Source: Solirubrobacterales bacterium
Lineage (GTDB): Bacteria; Actinomycetota; Thermoleophilia; Solirubrobacterales; Solirubrobacteraceae
Assembly: GCA_019240015.1 (NCBI GenBank)
Contig: JAFAZB010000035.1
Location: 1-11,497 of the forward strand
Reading direction: 5' to 3'
DNA: 11,497 nt
Every line of letters begins with the position of its first letter. Position 1 is the stretch's first letter. The position numbers were made by a program, and so were the translations under genes. Below the pieces are notes generated by a model. That model was not told the DNA's origin, made no database searches, and saw only the letters and a program-made list of their open reading frames with translations. Shown here in pieces: positions 1-6,400 of the stretch.

Positions 1-1245
1 GCCCGTCCCGAGCAGCGTAATCGGCACGAACGTGAGCCCCATCCCGATGCTCATCGGCATCAGTCCGGGGAGCAGGTCGCTCGAGTAGCTGCCATGGACC
101 GGCAGCTGCGTGAGCACCACCATGCCCGCGACCGCCAGCGAGATCCCAGCGATCGACACGTTGCGAACCCCGAACCGGCGGATCAGCTGCTGGGCGAGCG
201 CCGCGCCGATCACGATCCCGCCGGTCACCGGCAGGAACGCCAGTCCGGCACGCAGCGGGCTGTAGCGGAGGATCTCCTGCACGTACAGGGAGGCGAAGAA
301 GAACATCCCGAACAACCCCGAGGCGACCAGTAGCAGCACCCCGTCCGCGACCGCTAGCGTGCGCACGCGGAAGATGCTGAGCCGCATCAGCGGCGCCACG
401 CTGCGGTGCTCGAGGAACACGAACAGCGCGAGCAGCGCCAGCCCGGCGGCCCCGAGGCCCAGCGTCCGGGACGAGCCCCAGCCGAATGCTTGGGCCTTGA
501 CGATCGCGTACACGAGCACCACCAGCCCCGCGGTCACGGACACCGCGCCGGTGAGATCGAAAGCCCGGTGGCCGAGCTCTGCGCGGGATTCGGGCACGTG
601 ACGAACCGCGAGTGCGAACGCGATCGCCCCGACCGGCACGTTGACGATGAAGATCCACGGCCAGGACGCAAGGTCGGTCAGCAGGCCACCCATCAGCAGC
701 CCCACCGCGCCCCCACCGGCCGCGATCGCGCTCCACACGCCGAGCGCCTTGGTGCGCTCGTCCTGCTCTGGGAACGTGGTCGTGATGATCGACAGCGCGG
801 CCGGCGAGACCAGCGCGCCGCCGAGGCCCTGGAGCCCGCGCCCGACGACCAGCATGCCGGAGGATTGGGCCAGACCGTTCAGCAGCGAGGCGAGCGAGAA
901 CAACGCGACGCCGGCGACGAACAGGCGCTTGCGCCCGATCAGGTCGGCGGCGCGGCCGCCCAGCAGCAGGAAGCCCCCGAAGATCAGCGTGTAGCTGTTG
1001 ACGACCCACTGCAGGTTCGCGGCCGAGAAGTGGAGCCCTCGCTGGATCGACGGCAGCGCGACGTTGACCACGGTCGTGTCGAGCACGACCATGAACTGGG
1101 CCAGGCAGGCGATCACGAGCACCACCCAGCGGTTCGACGGGCGGGTAGAGGAGGCTTCGACGAGGCCCGGGGACCGGGCTTGCACGGAGCGGCTGACCCC
1201 GGGTTCGGAGGAGGCGCTCGGGACCGCTTGCGGGGCATCACTCAT
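1..1245 (-). CDS. DHA2-family (14-TM type) MFS drug exporter, 3' end cut by window edge
   Basis: Inner-membrane proton-driven multidrug efflux transporter of the EmrB/QacA (DHA2) group. The reading frame is open from 1245 to the left edge (415 codons); the family usually has about 470-530 residues, so the C-terminus is missing. A hydrophilic N-terminus of about 39 residues precedes TM1. TM1 carries the DHA2 signature LDTTVVNVALP (residues 55-65). The loop after TM2 carries motif A, GGRAADLIGRKR (residues 96-107). Further on are a glycine-rich segment resembling motif C and the ASWPWIFIVNVPVG stretch typical of the family. The last visible residues, GMGLTFVPITLLGTG, also fit DHA2 proteins. The ATG at 1245 was chosen because AAGGAGC (plus-strand 1251-1257) lies 5 nt upstream; an in-frame ATG at 1238 is not possible because it is in another frame. 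Two palindromic operators lie in its promoter region, indicating repressor control. The substrate cannot be deduced. Confidence 0.93.
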   Translation of the reverse strand, partial: MSDAPQAVPSASSEPGVSRSVQARSPGLVEASSTRPSNRWVVLVIACLAQFMVVLDTTVVNVALPSIQRGLHFSAANLQWVVNSYTLIFGGFLLLGGRAADLIGRKRLFVAGVALFSLASLLNGLAQSSGMLVVGRGLQGLGGALVSPAALSIITTTFPEQDERTKALGVWSAIAAGGGAVGLLMGGLLTDLASWPWIFIVNVPVGAIAFALAVRHVPESRAELGHRAFDLTGAVSVTAGLVVLVYAIVKAQAFGWGSSRTLGLGAAGLALLALFVFLEHRSVAPLMRLSIFRVRTLAVADGVLLLVASGLFGMFFFASLYVQEILRYSPLRAGLAFLPVTGGIVIGAALAQQLIRRFGVRNVSIAGISLAVAGMVVLTQLPVHGSYSSDLLPGLMPMSIGMGLTFVPITLLGTG

Positions 1246-1260
1246 TGCGGGCTCCTTGTA

Positions 1261-1282
1261 AACTGGACCATACGGTCCGGTT
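1261..1282. promoter_or_regulatory. Palindromic operator O1 (TetR-type)
   Basis: A 22-bp inverted repeat with arms AACTGGACC and GGTCCGGTT around a 4-bp centre (ATAC). The arms match at 8 of 9 positions. It ends 15 bp before the exporter start codon and covers the expected transcription start. Size and symmetry are typical of TetR-family operators. The right arm is identical to that of O2. The cognate regulator is not identified. Confidence 0.7.
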
Positions 1283-1288
1283 ACACTA
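1283..1288 (-). promoter_or_regulatory. Candidate -10 box of the MFS exporter promoter
   Basis: On the minus strand this reads TAGTGT, fitting the actinobacterial TAnnnT -10 pattern. It lies exactly between the two palindromic operators. A start about 7 nt downstream would fall inside operator 1, leaving a leader of about 30 nt before the ATG at 1245. No convincing -35 hexamer is seen at 17-18 nt; operator 2 occupies that region. Confidence 0.5.
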
Positions 1289-1292
1289 GCAC

Positions 1293-1314
1293 AAGCGGAC
1301 CGCTCGGTCCGGTT
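1293..1314. promoter_or_regulatory. Palindromic operator O2 (TetR-type)
   Basis: Second copy of the same operator: arms AAGCGGACC and GGTCCGGTT around GCTC, matching at 8 of 9 arm positions. The invariant core GGACC-N4-GGTCC is shared with O1. Centre-to-centre distance to O1 is 32 bp, about three helical turns, so two dimers would sit on the same face. It covers the -35/spacer zone of the exporter promoter. Confidence 0.7.
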
Positions 1315-1359
1315 AATTGGTTGTGAACGCGCCTTCGCGCCGAACCGCCAGCCACCCGC

Positions 1360-1365
1360 TAGCAT
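1360..1365 (+). promoter_or_regulatory. Possible -10 box for the pnp operon
   Basis: TAGCAT fits the TAnnnT pattern and would give a leader of about 70 nt containing the 1400-1421 hairpin. No matching -35 element is visible, so this is only the best candidate in the 120 bp between O2 and pnp. Confidence 0.25.
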
Positions 1366-1399
1366 CACCCCCGTTCGGAACTAAGAGAGAAACGAAGCG

Positions 1400-1421
1400 C
1401 TCCGCCGACCGAAGGGCGGAG
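1400..1421 (+). promoter_or_regulatory. Stem-loop in the pnp leader
   Basis: Perfect 7-bp stem CTCCGCC/GGCGGAG with an 8-nt loop, ending just before the purine-rich Shine-Dalgarno region (AAGAAGG, 1424-1430) of pnp. In E. coli the pnp leader contains a stem-loop used for RNase III processing and PNPase autoregulation. A similar role here is inference from position only. Confidence 0.4.
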
Positions 1422-1440
1422 AGAAGAAGGGAAACTGAAT

Positions 1441-3711
1441 ATGTCTGACGCCGTCACCCGCGTCTCGGTGCAGATCGAGGGCAAGGAGATCTCGTTCGAG
1501 ACCGGCAAGTTGGCCAAGCAGGCCTCCGGCGCCGTCGTCGTCCGCTCGGGCGACACCATGGTCCTGTGTACCGCCACCGCAGGCAACCTGCGCGATGTCG
1601 ACTTCCTCCCGCTCACCGTAGACGTCGAGGAGCGCATGTACGCGGCCGGGAAGATCCCCGGCTCGTTCTTCAAGCGCGAAGGCCGGGCGGGGGAGAAGGC
1701 CACGCTGTCCGCGCGGCTGATCGACCGGCCGATCCGGCCGCTGTTCCCCAAGGGCTGGCGTTACGAGACCCAGCTGGTCGCGATCCCGATGTCGGTCGAC
1801 CACGTCAACCCGTACGACATCCTGGCGATGAACGGCGCCTCCGCGGCGCTGATGGTCTCCCAGATCCCGCTCCCGACGCCCGTCGGCTCGGTGCGGATCG
1901 GCAAGATCGAGGGCAACTTCGTCGTCAACCCCAACGAGGAGGACCTGGTCGAGGCGACCGACCTCGACCTGATCGTCGCCGGCACCGAAGAGGCCATCCT
2001 GATGGTCGAGGCCGGGGCGAATGAGATCCCCGAGGCGGAGATTCTCGACGCGCTCGACATCGCGCACGAGGAGATCCGGAAGCTGTGTGGCGCCCAGCTC
2101 GAGCTGGCCGCGCAGGCGGGCAAGCCCAAGCTCGAGGTCGAGGTGCCCCAGGTAGAGCCCGAGCTCTACGAGCAGATCAAGGCCTCTCACGGCGGCGCAC
2201 TGGACGCCGCCACCCAGGTCGAGGACAAGCTCGCGCGCCAGGATGCCTGCAAGGCGGTCGAGGAGCAGGTGCTGGCCCAGTACGCCGGCGACCCCGAGGC
2301 CGACACCTACCCCGAGTACCGCGCCAACGCCCAGCGCGCGTTCGACAAGCTCGAGAAGACGCTGATCCGCGAGCGGATCGCCGTCCACAAGCGCCGCCCC
2401 GACGGACGCAGCGCTGAGGAGATCCGTCCGCTCTCGATCGAGGTCGGGGTCGCCCCCCGCACCCACGGCTCGGCACTGTTCACCCGCGGCCAGACTCAGG
2501 CGTTCAGCGTCGTGGCGCTCGGCACCACCCGCGAGGAGATGCGACTCGACACGCTCGGGCTGGAGACCGCCAAGCGCTACTTCCACCACTACAACTTCCC
2601 GCCGTTCTCGGTCGGGGAGGCCGGCTTCATGCGCGGACCCAAGCGCCGCGACATCGGCCATGGCGCGCTCGCCGAGCGGGCGCTGGTGCCGATGATCCCC
2701 ACCCAGGAGGAGTTTCCCTACACGATTCGCGTGGTGTCGGACATCCTCGAGTCCAACGGGTCGAGCTCGATGGCGAGCGTATGCGGGTCCACCCTCTCGC
2801 TGATGGACGCAGGCGTGCCGCTGAAGGGCGCTGTGGCGGGGATCGCGATGGGCCTGATCAAGGAGGGCGAGGACTACATCATCCTCACCGACATCGCCGG
2901 CGTCGAGGACCACCTGGGCGACATGGACTTCAAGGTCGCCGGGACCGAGCGCGGGATCACCGCGCTCCAGATGGACATCAAGATCACCGGCGTGACGTTC
3001 GAGATCCTGCGCGACGCGCTCGCGCAAGCCAGGGTCGCCCGCCAGTTCATTCTCGAGCAGATGACGGCGGTGATCGACGCGCCTCGATCCGAGCTCTCCA
3101 AGTACGCGCCGCGGATCGCCACGGTGCAGATCGACCCCGAGAAGATCGGGCTGCTGATCGGCAAGGGCGGCGAGACGATCCGGTCCCTGCAGGAGGAGTA
3201 CGAGTCCCAGATCGACGTCAACGACGAGGGACAGGTGCTCGTGTACGCGGCCGACGGCGAGCGCGGCGACGCCCTGGTCGAGCGGATCCGGGCGATGACC
3301 AAGGAGGTCGAGGTCGGCGACTCCTACCTCGGCAAGGTCGTCAAGACGACCACCTTCGGCGCGTTCGTCGAGCTCTCCAAGGGCACCGACGGGCTACTGC
3401 ACATCTCGAACATCGCCCCGGGCCGCCGGATCGCCACGGTCGAGGAGGTCCTCAACAAGGGCGATGAGCTGAACGTCCGCGTGGTCGAGGTCGACCGCGA
3501 GCGCGGCCGGATCGGGCTGCGGCTGGCCGATGACCCCGACGTCGCCGGCAAGAGCATCGAGGAGCTGGCGACCGTGGGCAGCGGCGACAACGGCCCTCCG
3601 CGTCGCGACCGTGACCGCCGCGACGGCCGGGAGCGCCCACCGCGCGACTCGCGCGGCCCGCGGGACCGCGGTCGGGTCCGCGATCGCGATCCAGACCGGC
3701 CCCGTTCCTGA
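1441..3711 (+). CDS. pnp: Polyribonucleotide nucleotidyltransferase (PNPase / guanosine pentaphosphate synthetase I)
   Basis: Phosphorolytic 3'-5' exoribonuclease, a cytoplasmic homotrimer that degrades mRNA to nucleoside diphosphates. Actinobacterial members are also called GpsI. The 756 residues show the full architecture: RNase PH domain 1 (about 10-145), helical linker, and RNase PH domain 2 (about 330-535). Domain 2 has the catalytic aspartates D490 and D496 in EDHLGDMDFK, with the same 6-residue spacing as E. coli D486/D492. A KH domain follows with GKGG at 574-577, then an S1 domain (about 626-696). The C-terminal tail (721-756) is unusually charged: 16 of 36 residues are arginine, most of the rest Asp, Pro and Gly. 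The ATG at 1441 follows a purine-rich ribosome site. It is the first gene of a tight operon with the M16 peptidase and dapB. The usual upstream neighbour rpsO is absent; a divergent exporter is there instead. Confidence 0.98.
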   Translation: MSDAVTRVSVQIEGKEISFETGKLAKQASGAVVVRSGDTMVLCTATAGNLRDVDFLPLTVDVEERMYAAGKIPGSFFKREGRAGEKATLSARLIDRPIRPLFPKGWRYETQLVAIPMSVDHVNPYDILAMNGASAALMVSQIPLPTPVGSVRIGKIEGNFVVNPNEEDLVEATDLDLIVAGTEEAILMVEAGANEIPEAEILDALDIAHEEIRKLCGAQLELAAQAGKPKLEVEVPQVEPELYEQIKASHGGALDAATQVEDKLARQDACKAVEEQVLAQYAGDPEADTYPEYRANAQRAFDKLEKTLIRERIAVHKRRPDGRSAEEIRPLSIEVGVAPRTHGSALFTRGQTQAFSVVALGTTREEMRLDTLGLETAKRYFHHYNFPPFSVGEAGFMRGPKRRDIGHGALAERALVPMIPTQEEFPYTIRVVSDILESNGSSSMASVCGSTLSLMDAGVPLKGAVAGIAMGLIKEGEDYIILTDIAGVEDHLGDMDFKVAGTERGITALQMDIKITGVTFEILRDALAQARVARQFILEQMTAVIDAPRSELSKYAPRIATVQIDPEKIGLLIGKGGETIRSLQEEYESQIDVNDEGQVLVYAADGERGDALVERIRAMTKEVEVGDSYLGKVVKTTTFGAFVELSKGTDGLLHISNIAPGRRIATVEEVLNKGDELNVRVVEVDRERGRIGLRLADDPDVAGKSIEELATVGSGDNGPPRRDRDRRDGRERPPRDSRGPRDRGRVRDRDPDRPRS

Positions 3712-3718
3712 CCAGCTG

Positions 3719-5005
3719 GTGGCGCAAGAGCACCGCCTGACCACGCTCCCGTCGGGCGTCCGGGTCGTGACCGAGGCGATGCCCTCGGTCCGCTCGGTCT
3801 CGCTGGGGTTCTGGATCGGAACCGGCTCGCGCTCGGAGTCCGAGCAGCAGGCGGGGCTCTCACACCTGCTCGAGCACCTGCTGTTCAAGGGCACTGCCAA
3901 GTACGGCTCGCTGGAGATCGACCAGATCTTCGATGGGATGGGAGCGGAGCTCAACGCCGGCACCGGCAAGGAGACCACCTCGGTCTACGCCCGCGTGATC
4001 GACCAGCACGTCCCCGACGCGTTCGACGTGATGGCCGAGATGGTGTTCCGTCCCTCGCTGACGGACGTCGACGCAGAACGCGAGGTGATCCTCGAAGAGA
4101 TCGCGATGTACGAGGACGACCCGCAGGAGAAGGTGTTCGACCTGCTGGGGGAGGCGATCTTCCCGGGCGACCCGCTGGGGCGGGCGATCATCGGGCGCGC
4201 CCCCGTGATCGCGCAGACGCCCGTCGCGCAGATCAGCGCCTTTCACCGCGCCCGCTACATCCCCGGCAACGTGGTGATCGCCGCCGCCGGGGCGGTCGAA
4301 CACGAGGGGCTGACCACGCTGGCGGCGGATCGGATGCCCGCAGGTCCGCAAAGCGCCGCCGCGAAGCAGGCGCAGCCCGCGGCGGTAGCGGCCACGCGCA
4401 GGCGACGCTTCGAGCGCAAGGACACCGAGCAGTACCACGTCTGCCTCGGGGGACCCGGGCTCTCGCGCCACGACGAGCGGCGGTTTGCGCTCCGGGTGCT
4501 CGACACGATCTTCGGCGGCACCTCCTCCTCGCGCCTGTTCCAGGAGATCCGTGAGCGCCGCGGGCTGGCGTACGCCGTGTATTCGTTCACGAGCGCCTAC
4601 CAGGACACCGGTCACGTCGGCCTGTACCTCGGCACCCGCGCAGAGAACCTGCCGGAGGCGCTCTCGGTGGTCGGCGCGGAGCTCGCTCGCATCCAGCACG
4701 ATCCCGCCACCGACGAGGAGCTGGCGCGTGCCAAGGAGAACCTCAAGGGCCGGGTGGTGCTCGCGCTCGAGTCGACCGGCGCGCGCATGACCCGGCTGGG
4801 CTCGGAGGTGCTGGCCGGCGCGCCGCTGCTGTCGCTGGATGAGGTGGTGGCGCGGATCGATGCCGTCTCGCGCGAGGACCTGGCGGCGTTGATCGAGGAG
4901 CTGTGGGCACCCGAGCGCCTCTCGGCGGCCGGCATCGGTCCCGATCAAGGCCGCTTCGAGCAGGCGCTCACGGGCGTCGCGCCGGCGCTCGTGGAGAGCG
5001 CCTAG
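3719..5005 (+). CDS. M16-family zinc metallopeptidase (PepR/MPP-like)
   Basis: Cytoplasmic zinc endopeptidase of the pitrilysin/mitochondrial processing peptidase clan, 428 residues, the normal length of single-unit M16B proteins. The inverted zinc motif HLLEH is at 49-53, with the distal glutamate ligand expected in EREVILEEI (120-128). The C-terminal half retains the substrate-binding Arg/Tyr signature in RRGLAYAVYS (about R281 and Y285). Both halves of the clamshell fold are therefore present and the enzyme looks active. I chose GTG at 3719 because the protein then begins VAQEHRLTTLPSGVRVV as in homologues; longer versions of the frame overlap the pnp tail and lack a credible start. The start is 7 nt after the pnp stop and has only a weak ribosome site, so translational coupling to pnp is likely. 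An M16 gene next to pnp is conserved in actinobacteria; its substrate is unknown. Confidence 0.95.
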   Translation: MAQEHRLTTLPSGVRVVTEAMPSVRSVSLGFWIGTGSRSESEQQAGLSHLLEHLLFKGTAKYGSLEIDQIFDGMGAELNAGTGKETTSVYARVIDQHVPDAFDVMAEMVFRPSLTDVDAEREVILEEIAMYEDDPQEKVFDLLGEAIFPGDPLGRAIIGRAPVIAQTPVAQISAFHRARYIPGNVVIAAAGAVEHEGLTTLAADRMPAGPQSAAAKQAQPAAVAATRRRRFERKDTEQYHVCLGGPGLSRHDERRFALRVLDTIFGGTSSSRLFQEIRERRGLAYAVYSFTSAYQDTGHVGLYLGTRAENLPEALSVVGAELARIQHDPATDEELARAKENLKGRVVLALESTGARMTRLGSEVLAGAPLLSLDEVVARIDAVSREDLAALIEELWAPERLSAAGIGPDQGRFEQALTGVAPALVESA

Positions 5006-5010
5006 AGGCC

Positions 5011-5694
5011 GTGGCGCAGGCGCCGATCCGGGTCGCGGTGGCCGGCGCCGCCGGGCGGATGGGGGCGACCGTCTGCGAGGCGGTCGCCGCGGCGCCGGAC
5101 CTCGAGCTGATCGCGCGCGCGGACCCCGCGCTCGACACCCCGCTCGCCCAGGCGCTGTCCGCCGAGCCCCAGGTGCTGGTCGATTTCACGCTGCCGAGCA
5201 CCGCGCTCGAGAACGCCCGCGTCGCGGCTCAGGCCGGCGTGCACGTGGTGATCGGCACCACGGGGTTCGACCTAGGCGCGCTCGAGGAGCTGCGGGGGGC
5301 CCCTGGAAACGTGTTCGCCGCTCCCAACTTCGCGATCGGCGCGGTGCTGATGATGCAGTTCGCCGCGACGGCCGCCAAGCACATGTCCCGCGCGGAGATC
5401 ATCGAGCTGCACCACGACGGCAAGCTCGATAAGCCGAGCGGCACCGCCGCCCTGACCGCTTCACTGATCGCGGCTGCGGCCGGCGACACGCTCCGCGAGG
5501 TTCCGATCCACTCGGTTCGGCTGCCCGGCCTCGTCGCCCACCAGGAGGTGATCCTCGGCGACGTCGGTCAGACGCTCACGATCCGCCACGACTCGCTCGA
5601 TCGCTGGTCGTTCATGCCCGGCGTGCTGCTCGCGGTGCGGCGCGTGTCGACGCTCCCAGACTCGCCCCTGATCGGCCTCGACCGGCTGCTGTAG
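5011..5694 (+). CDS. dapB: 4-hydroxy-tetrahydrodipicolinate reductase
   Basis: NAD(P)H-dependent reductase of the diaminopimelate/lysine pathway, acting on the DapA product. At 227 residues it is shorter than usual (about 245-270). The Rossmann nucleotide loop GAAGRMG is at 12-18, with DFT and IGTTGF strands and APNFAIGAVLM following. The catalytic segment ELHHDGKLDKPSGTA has His134 and Lys138, equivalent to E. coli His159 and Lys163. The C-terminal part (IHSVRLPGLVAHQEV, then GQTLTIRHDSLDR and SFMPGVLLAVRR) closely resembles mycobacterial DapB. The shortening lies in the loop before IHSVRLPG, where homologues carry an extra stretch ending ARG...DGI. GTG at 5011 starts 5 nt after the peptidase stop and puts the Rossmann motif at the usual distance; GGAG about 14 nt upstream or AGAGG overlapping the stop may serve as ribosome site. 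dapA lies 5 kb downstream, not adjacent. Confidence 0.96.
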   Translation: MAQAPIRVAVAGAAGRMGATVCEAVAAAPDLELIARADPALDTPLAQALSAEPQVLVDFTLPSTALENARVAAQAGVHVVIGTTGFDLGALEELRGAPGNVFAAPNFAIGAVLMMQFAATAAKHMSRAEIIELHHDGKLDKPSGTAALTASLIAAAAGDTLREVPIHSVRLPGLVAHQEVILGDVGQTLTIRHDSLDRWSFMPGVLLAVRRVSTLPDSPLIGLDRLL

Positions 5695-5700
5695 CGCACA

Positions 5701-5715
5701 GGCGCCGGCGGCGCT
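5701..5715. terminator. Candidate bidirectional terminator between dapB and the TetR gene
   Basis: GCGCC-GGC-GGCGC hairpin extended by one G-U pair, beginning 7 nt after the dapB stop and overlapping the stop codon of the convergent TetR gene. There is no T-tract, which is common in high-GC actinobacteria. The stem is short, so support is modest. Confidence 0.4.
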
Positions 5716-6286
5716 AGGAGCCTCGCCGAATCGCGGCCCAGACGGTCGCCTGGACCATCCCGTCATACCAATCGGCGAGATCGCTGCGCGAAACCTCCGG
5801 ATGCTCGAGCCACCAGTTCGCGAGCGACTCGCCGGCGCCGACGATCGCATGGGCGATCGCGTCGGCGTGGGCACCGGACAGCAGGCTGTGCAGCATGTCG
5901 CCGACCGCCTCGACGATCCGGGTGCGCAGCGCCGCGACCTCGCGGACCAGCGGGCCGCTGGCGGCCATCTCCCGGAACAGAACCTTCCAGCCGTCTTGAT
6001 GCTCGTCGACGAACGCCAGGAACTCCTCGATCCGCCTTCGCAGACGCAGGCGGGGCGGTTGCGAAGGGTCCGCCGCGCCCACCAGCCGCTCCAGCAGCTG
6101 TCGGCCCGTGCGGTCGATGTAGGCGACGTACAGGCCCTCCTTGGAGCCGAAGTACGCATACAGCATCGGCTTCGAGACGTCGGCCAGCGCGGCGATCTCC
6201 TCCATCGAGCCGGCGTGATAACCGGCCCGGGCGAACACCCGTCCCGCGACGTCGAGGATCAACTGCTCTCGCACCGAGCGCGGCAT
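5714..6286 (-). CDS. TetR-family transcriptional regulator, probable controller of the desaturase operon
   Basis: DNA-binding repressor of 190 residues, a typical TetR length. The N-terminal domain has the family helix-turn-helix: helix 1 REQLILDVAGRVFARAGYHA, then SMEEIAALADVSKPMLYAYFGSKEGL (residues 27-52, recognition helix about 38-46). The C-terminal ligand domain is variable, with a tryptophan-rich end. It is transcribed divergently from the reductase-desaturase operon, the same layout as DesT and desCB in Pseudomonas aeruginosa. It is therefore inferred to sense acyl-CoA or fatty acid and repress 6401-10072. The ATG at 6286 was chosen because the protein then begins MPRSVREQ, right before helix 1. 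The frame stays open upstream and GTG starts there (adding about 13-30 basic residues) cannot be excluded; no strong ribosome site decides. It is not obviously the regulator of the exporter at the left end, since the GGACC-N4-GGTCC motif is absent from its own promoter region. Confidence 0.9.
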   Translation of the reverse strand: MPRSVREQLILDVAGRVFARAGYHAGSMEEIAALADVSKPMLYAYFGSKEGLYVAYIDRTGRQLLERLVGAADPSQPPRLRLRRRIEEFLAFVDEHQDGWKVLFREMAASGPLVREVAALRTRIVEAVGDMLHSLLSGAHADAIAHAIVGAGESLANWWLEHPEVSRSDLADWYDGMVQATVWAAIRRGS

Positions 6287-6291
6287 ACCAC

Positions 6292-6321
6292 GTGTGCCGG
6301 CCTTTCTCGGCCCTCGCACAC
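6292..6321. repeat. Inverted repeat GTGTGC-N18-GCACAC upstream of the TetR start
   Basis: Two perfect 6-bp arms separated by 18 bp, with an inner GGCC-N6-GGCC pair. It lies just before the chosen TetR start and would be a stem-loop in its leader or a binding site. If the protein starts at an upstream GTG, this would instead be coding sequence. Confidence 0.3.
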
Positions 6322-6361
6322 CACGAGCCGACGCTGTACCCACGGGCGATGTCACAATGCG

Positions 6362-6372
6362 GCTTGCAAAGC
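6362..6372. promoter_or_regulatory. Possible operator of the reductase-desaturase operon
   Basis: GCTT-GCA-AAGC is a short inverted repeat with perfect 4-bp arms around a TTGCAA core, 28 bp before the reductase ATG and next to the candidate -10. The position suits a repressor site for the divergent TetR protein, but the arms are short and no second copy was found. Confidence 0.3.
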
Positions 6373-6384
6373 TACCAAAGAGGA

Positions 6385-6390
6385 TATTAC
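6385..6390 (+). promoter_or_regulatory. Candidate -10 box of the reductase-desaturase operon
   Basis: TATTAC, in the AT-richest spot of the divergent intergenic region, ends 10 nt before the ATG at 6401. A start 6-8 nt downstream would give a leader of only a few nucleotides. This fits the lack of a well-placed ribosome site: the nearest purine run, AAAGAGG, is about 18 nt upstream. A possible -35 TTGCAA is at 6364-6369, spaced a short 15 bp. Confidence 0.4.
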
Positions 6391-6400
6391 GCTCGAGTAG

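Noticed and set aside
94..1326. Plus-strand open frames at the left end (79, 80, 306, 117 and 87 codons)
   Set aside because: They lie opposite the real minus-strand MFS gene, are rich in Arg/His/Gln, and the 306-codon one runs through the operators. No family features.
1381..3027. Long open frame on the minus strand opposite pnp (548 codons)
   Set aside because: Shadow of pnp codon bias: in GC-rich DNA the antisense frame stays open. The translation is low-complexity Leu/Asp/Arg/Gly-rich with no recognisable domain, and the pnp protein is intact.
3668..3677. GACCGCGGTC palindrome near the pnp end as a third exporter operator
   Set aside because: It lies in coding DNA of the Arg/Asp tail and lacks the GGACC-N4-GGTCC spacing.
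3530..3718. Extending the M16 protein upstream to 3530
   Set aside because: This would overlap the conserved end of pnp and add 63 residues of shifted low-complexity sequence; homologues start near 3719.
3860..4948. 362-codon minus-strand frame opposite the M16 peptidase gene
   Set aside because: Compositional shadow; the M16 frame has complete motifs and the antisense translation has none.
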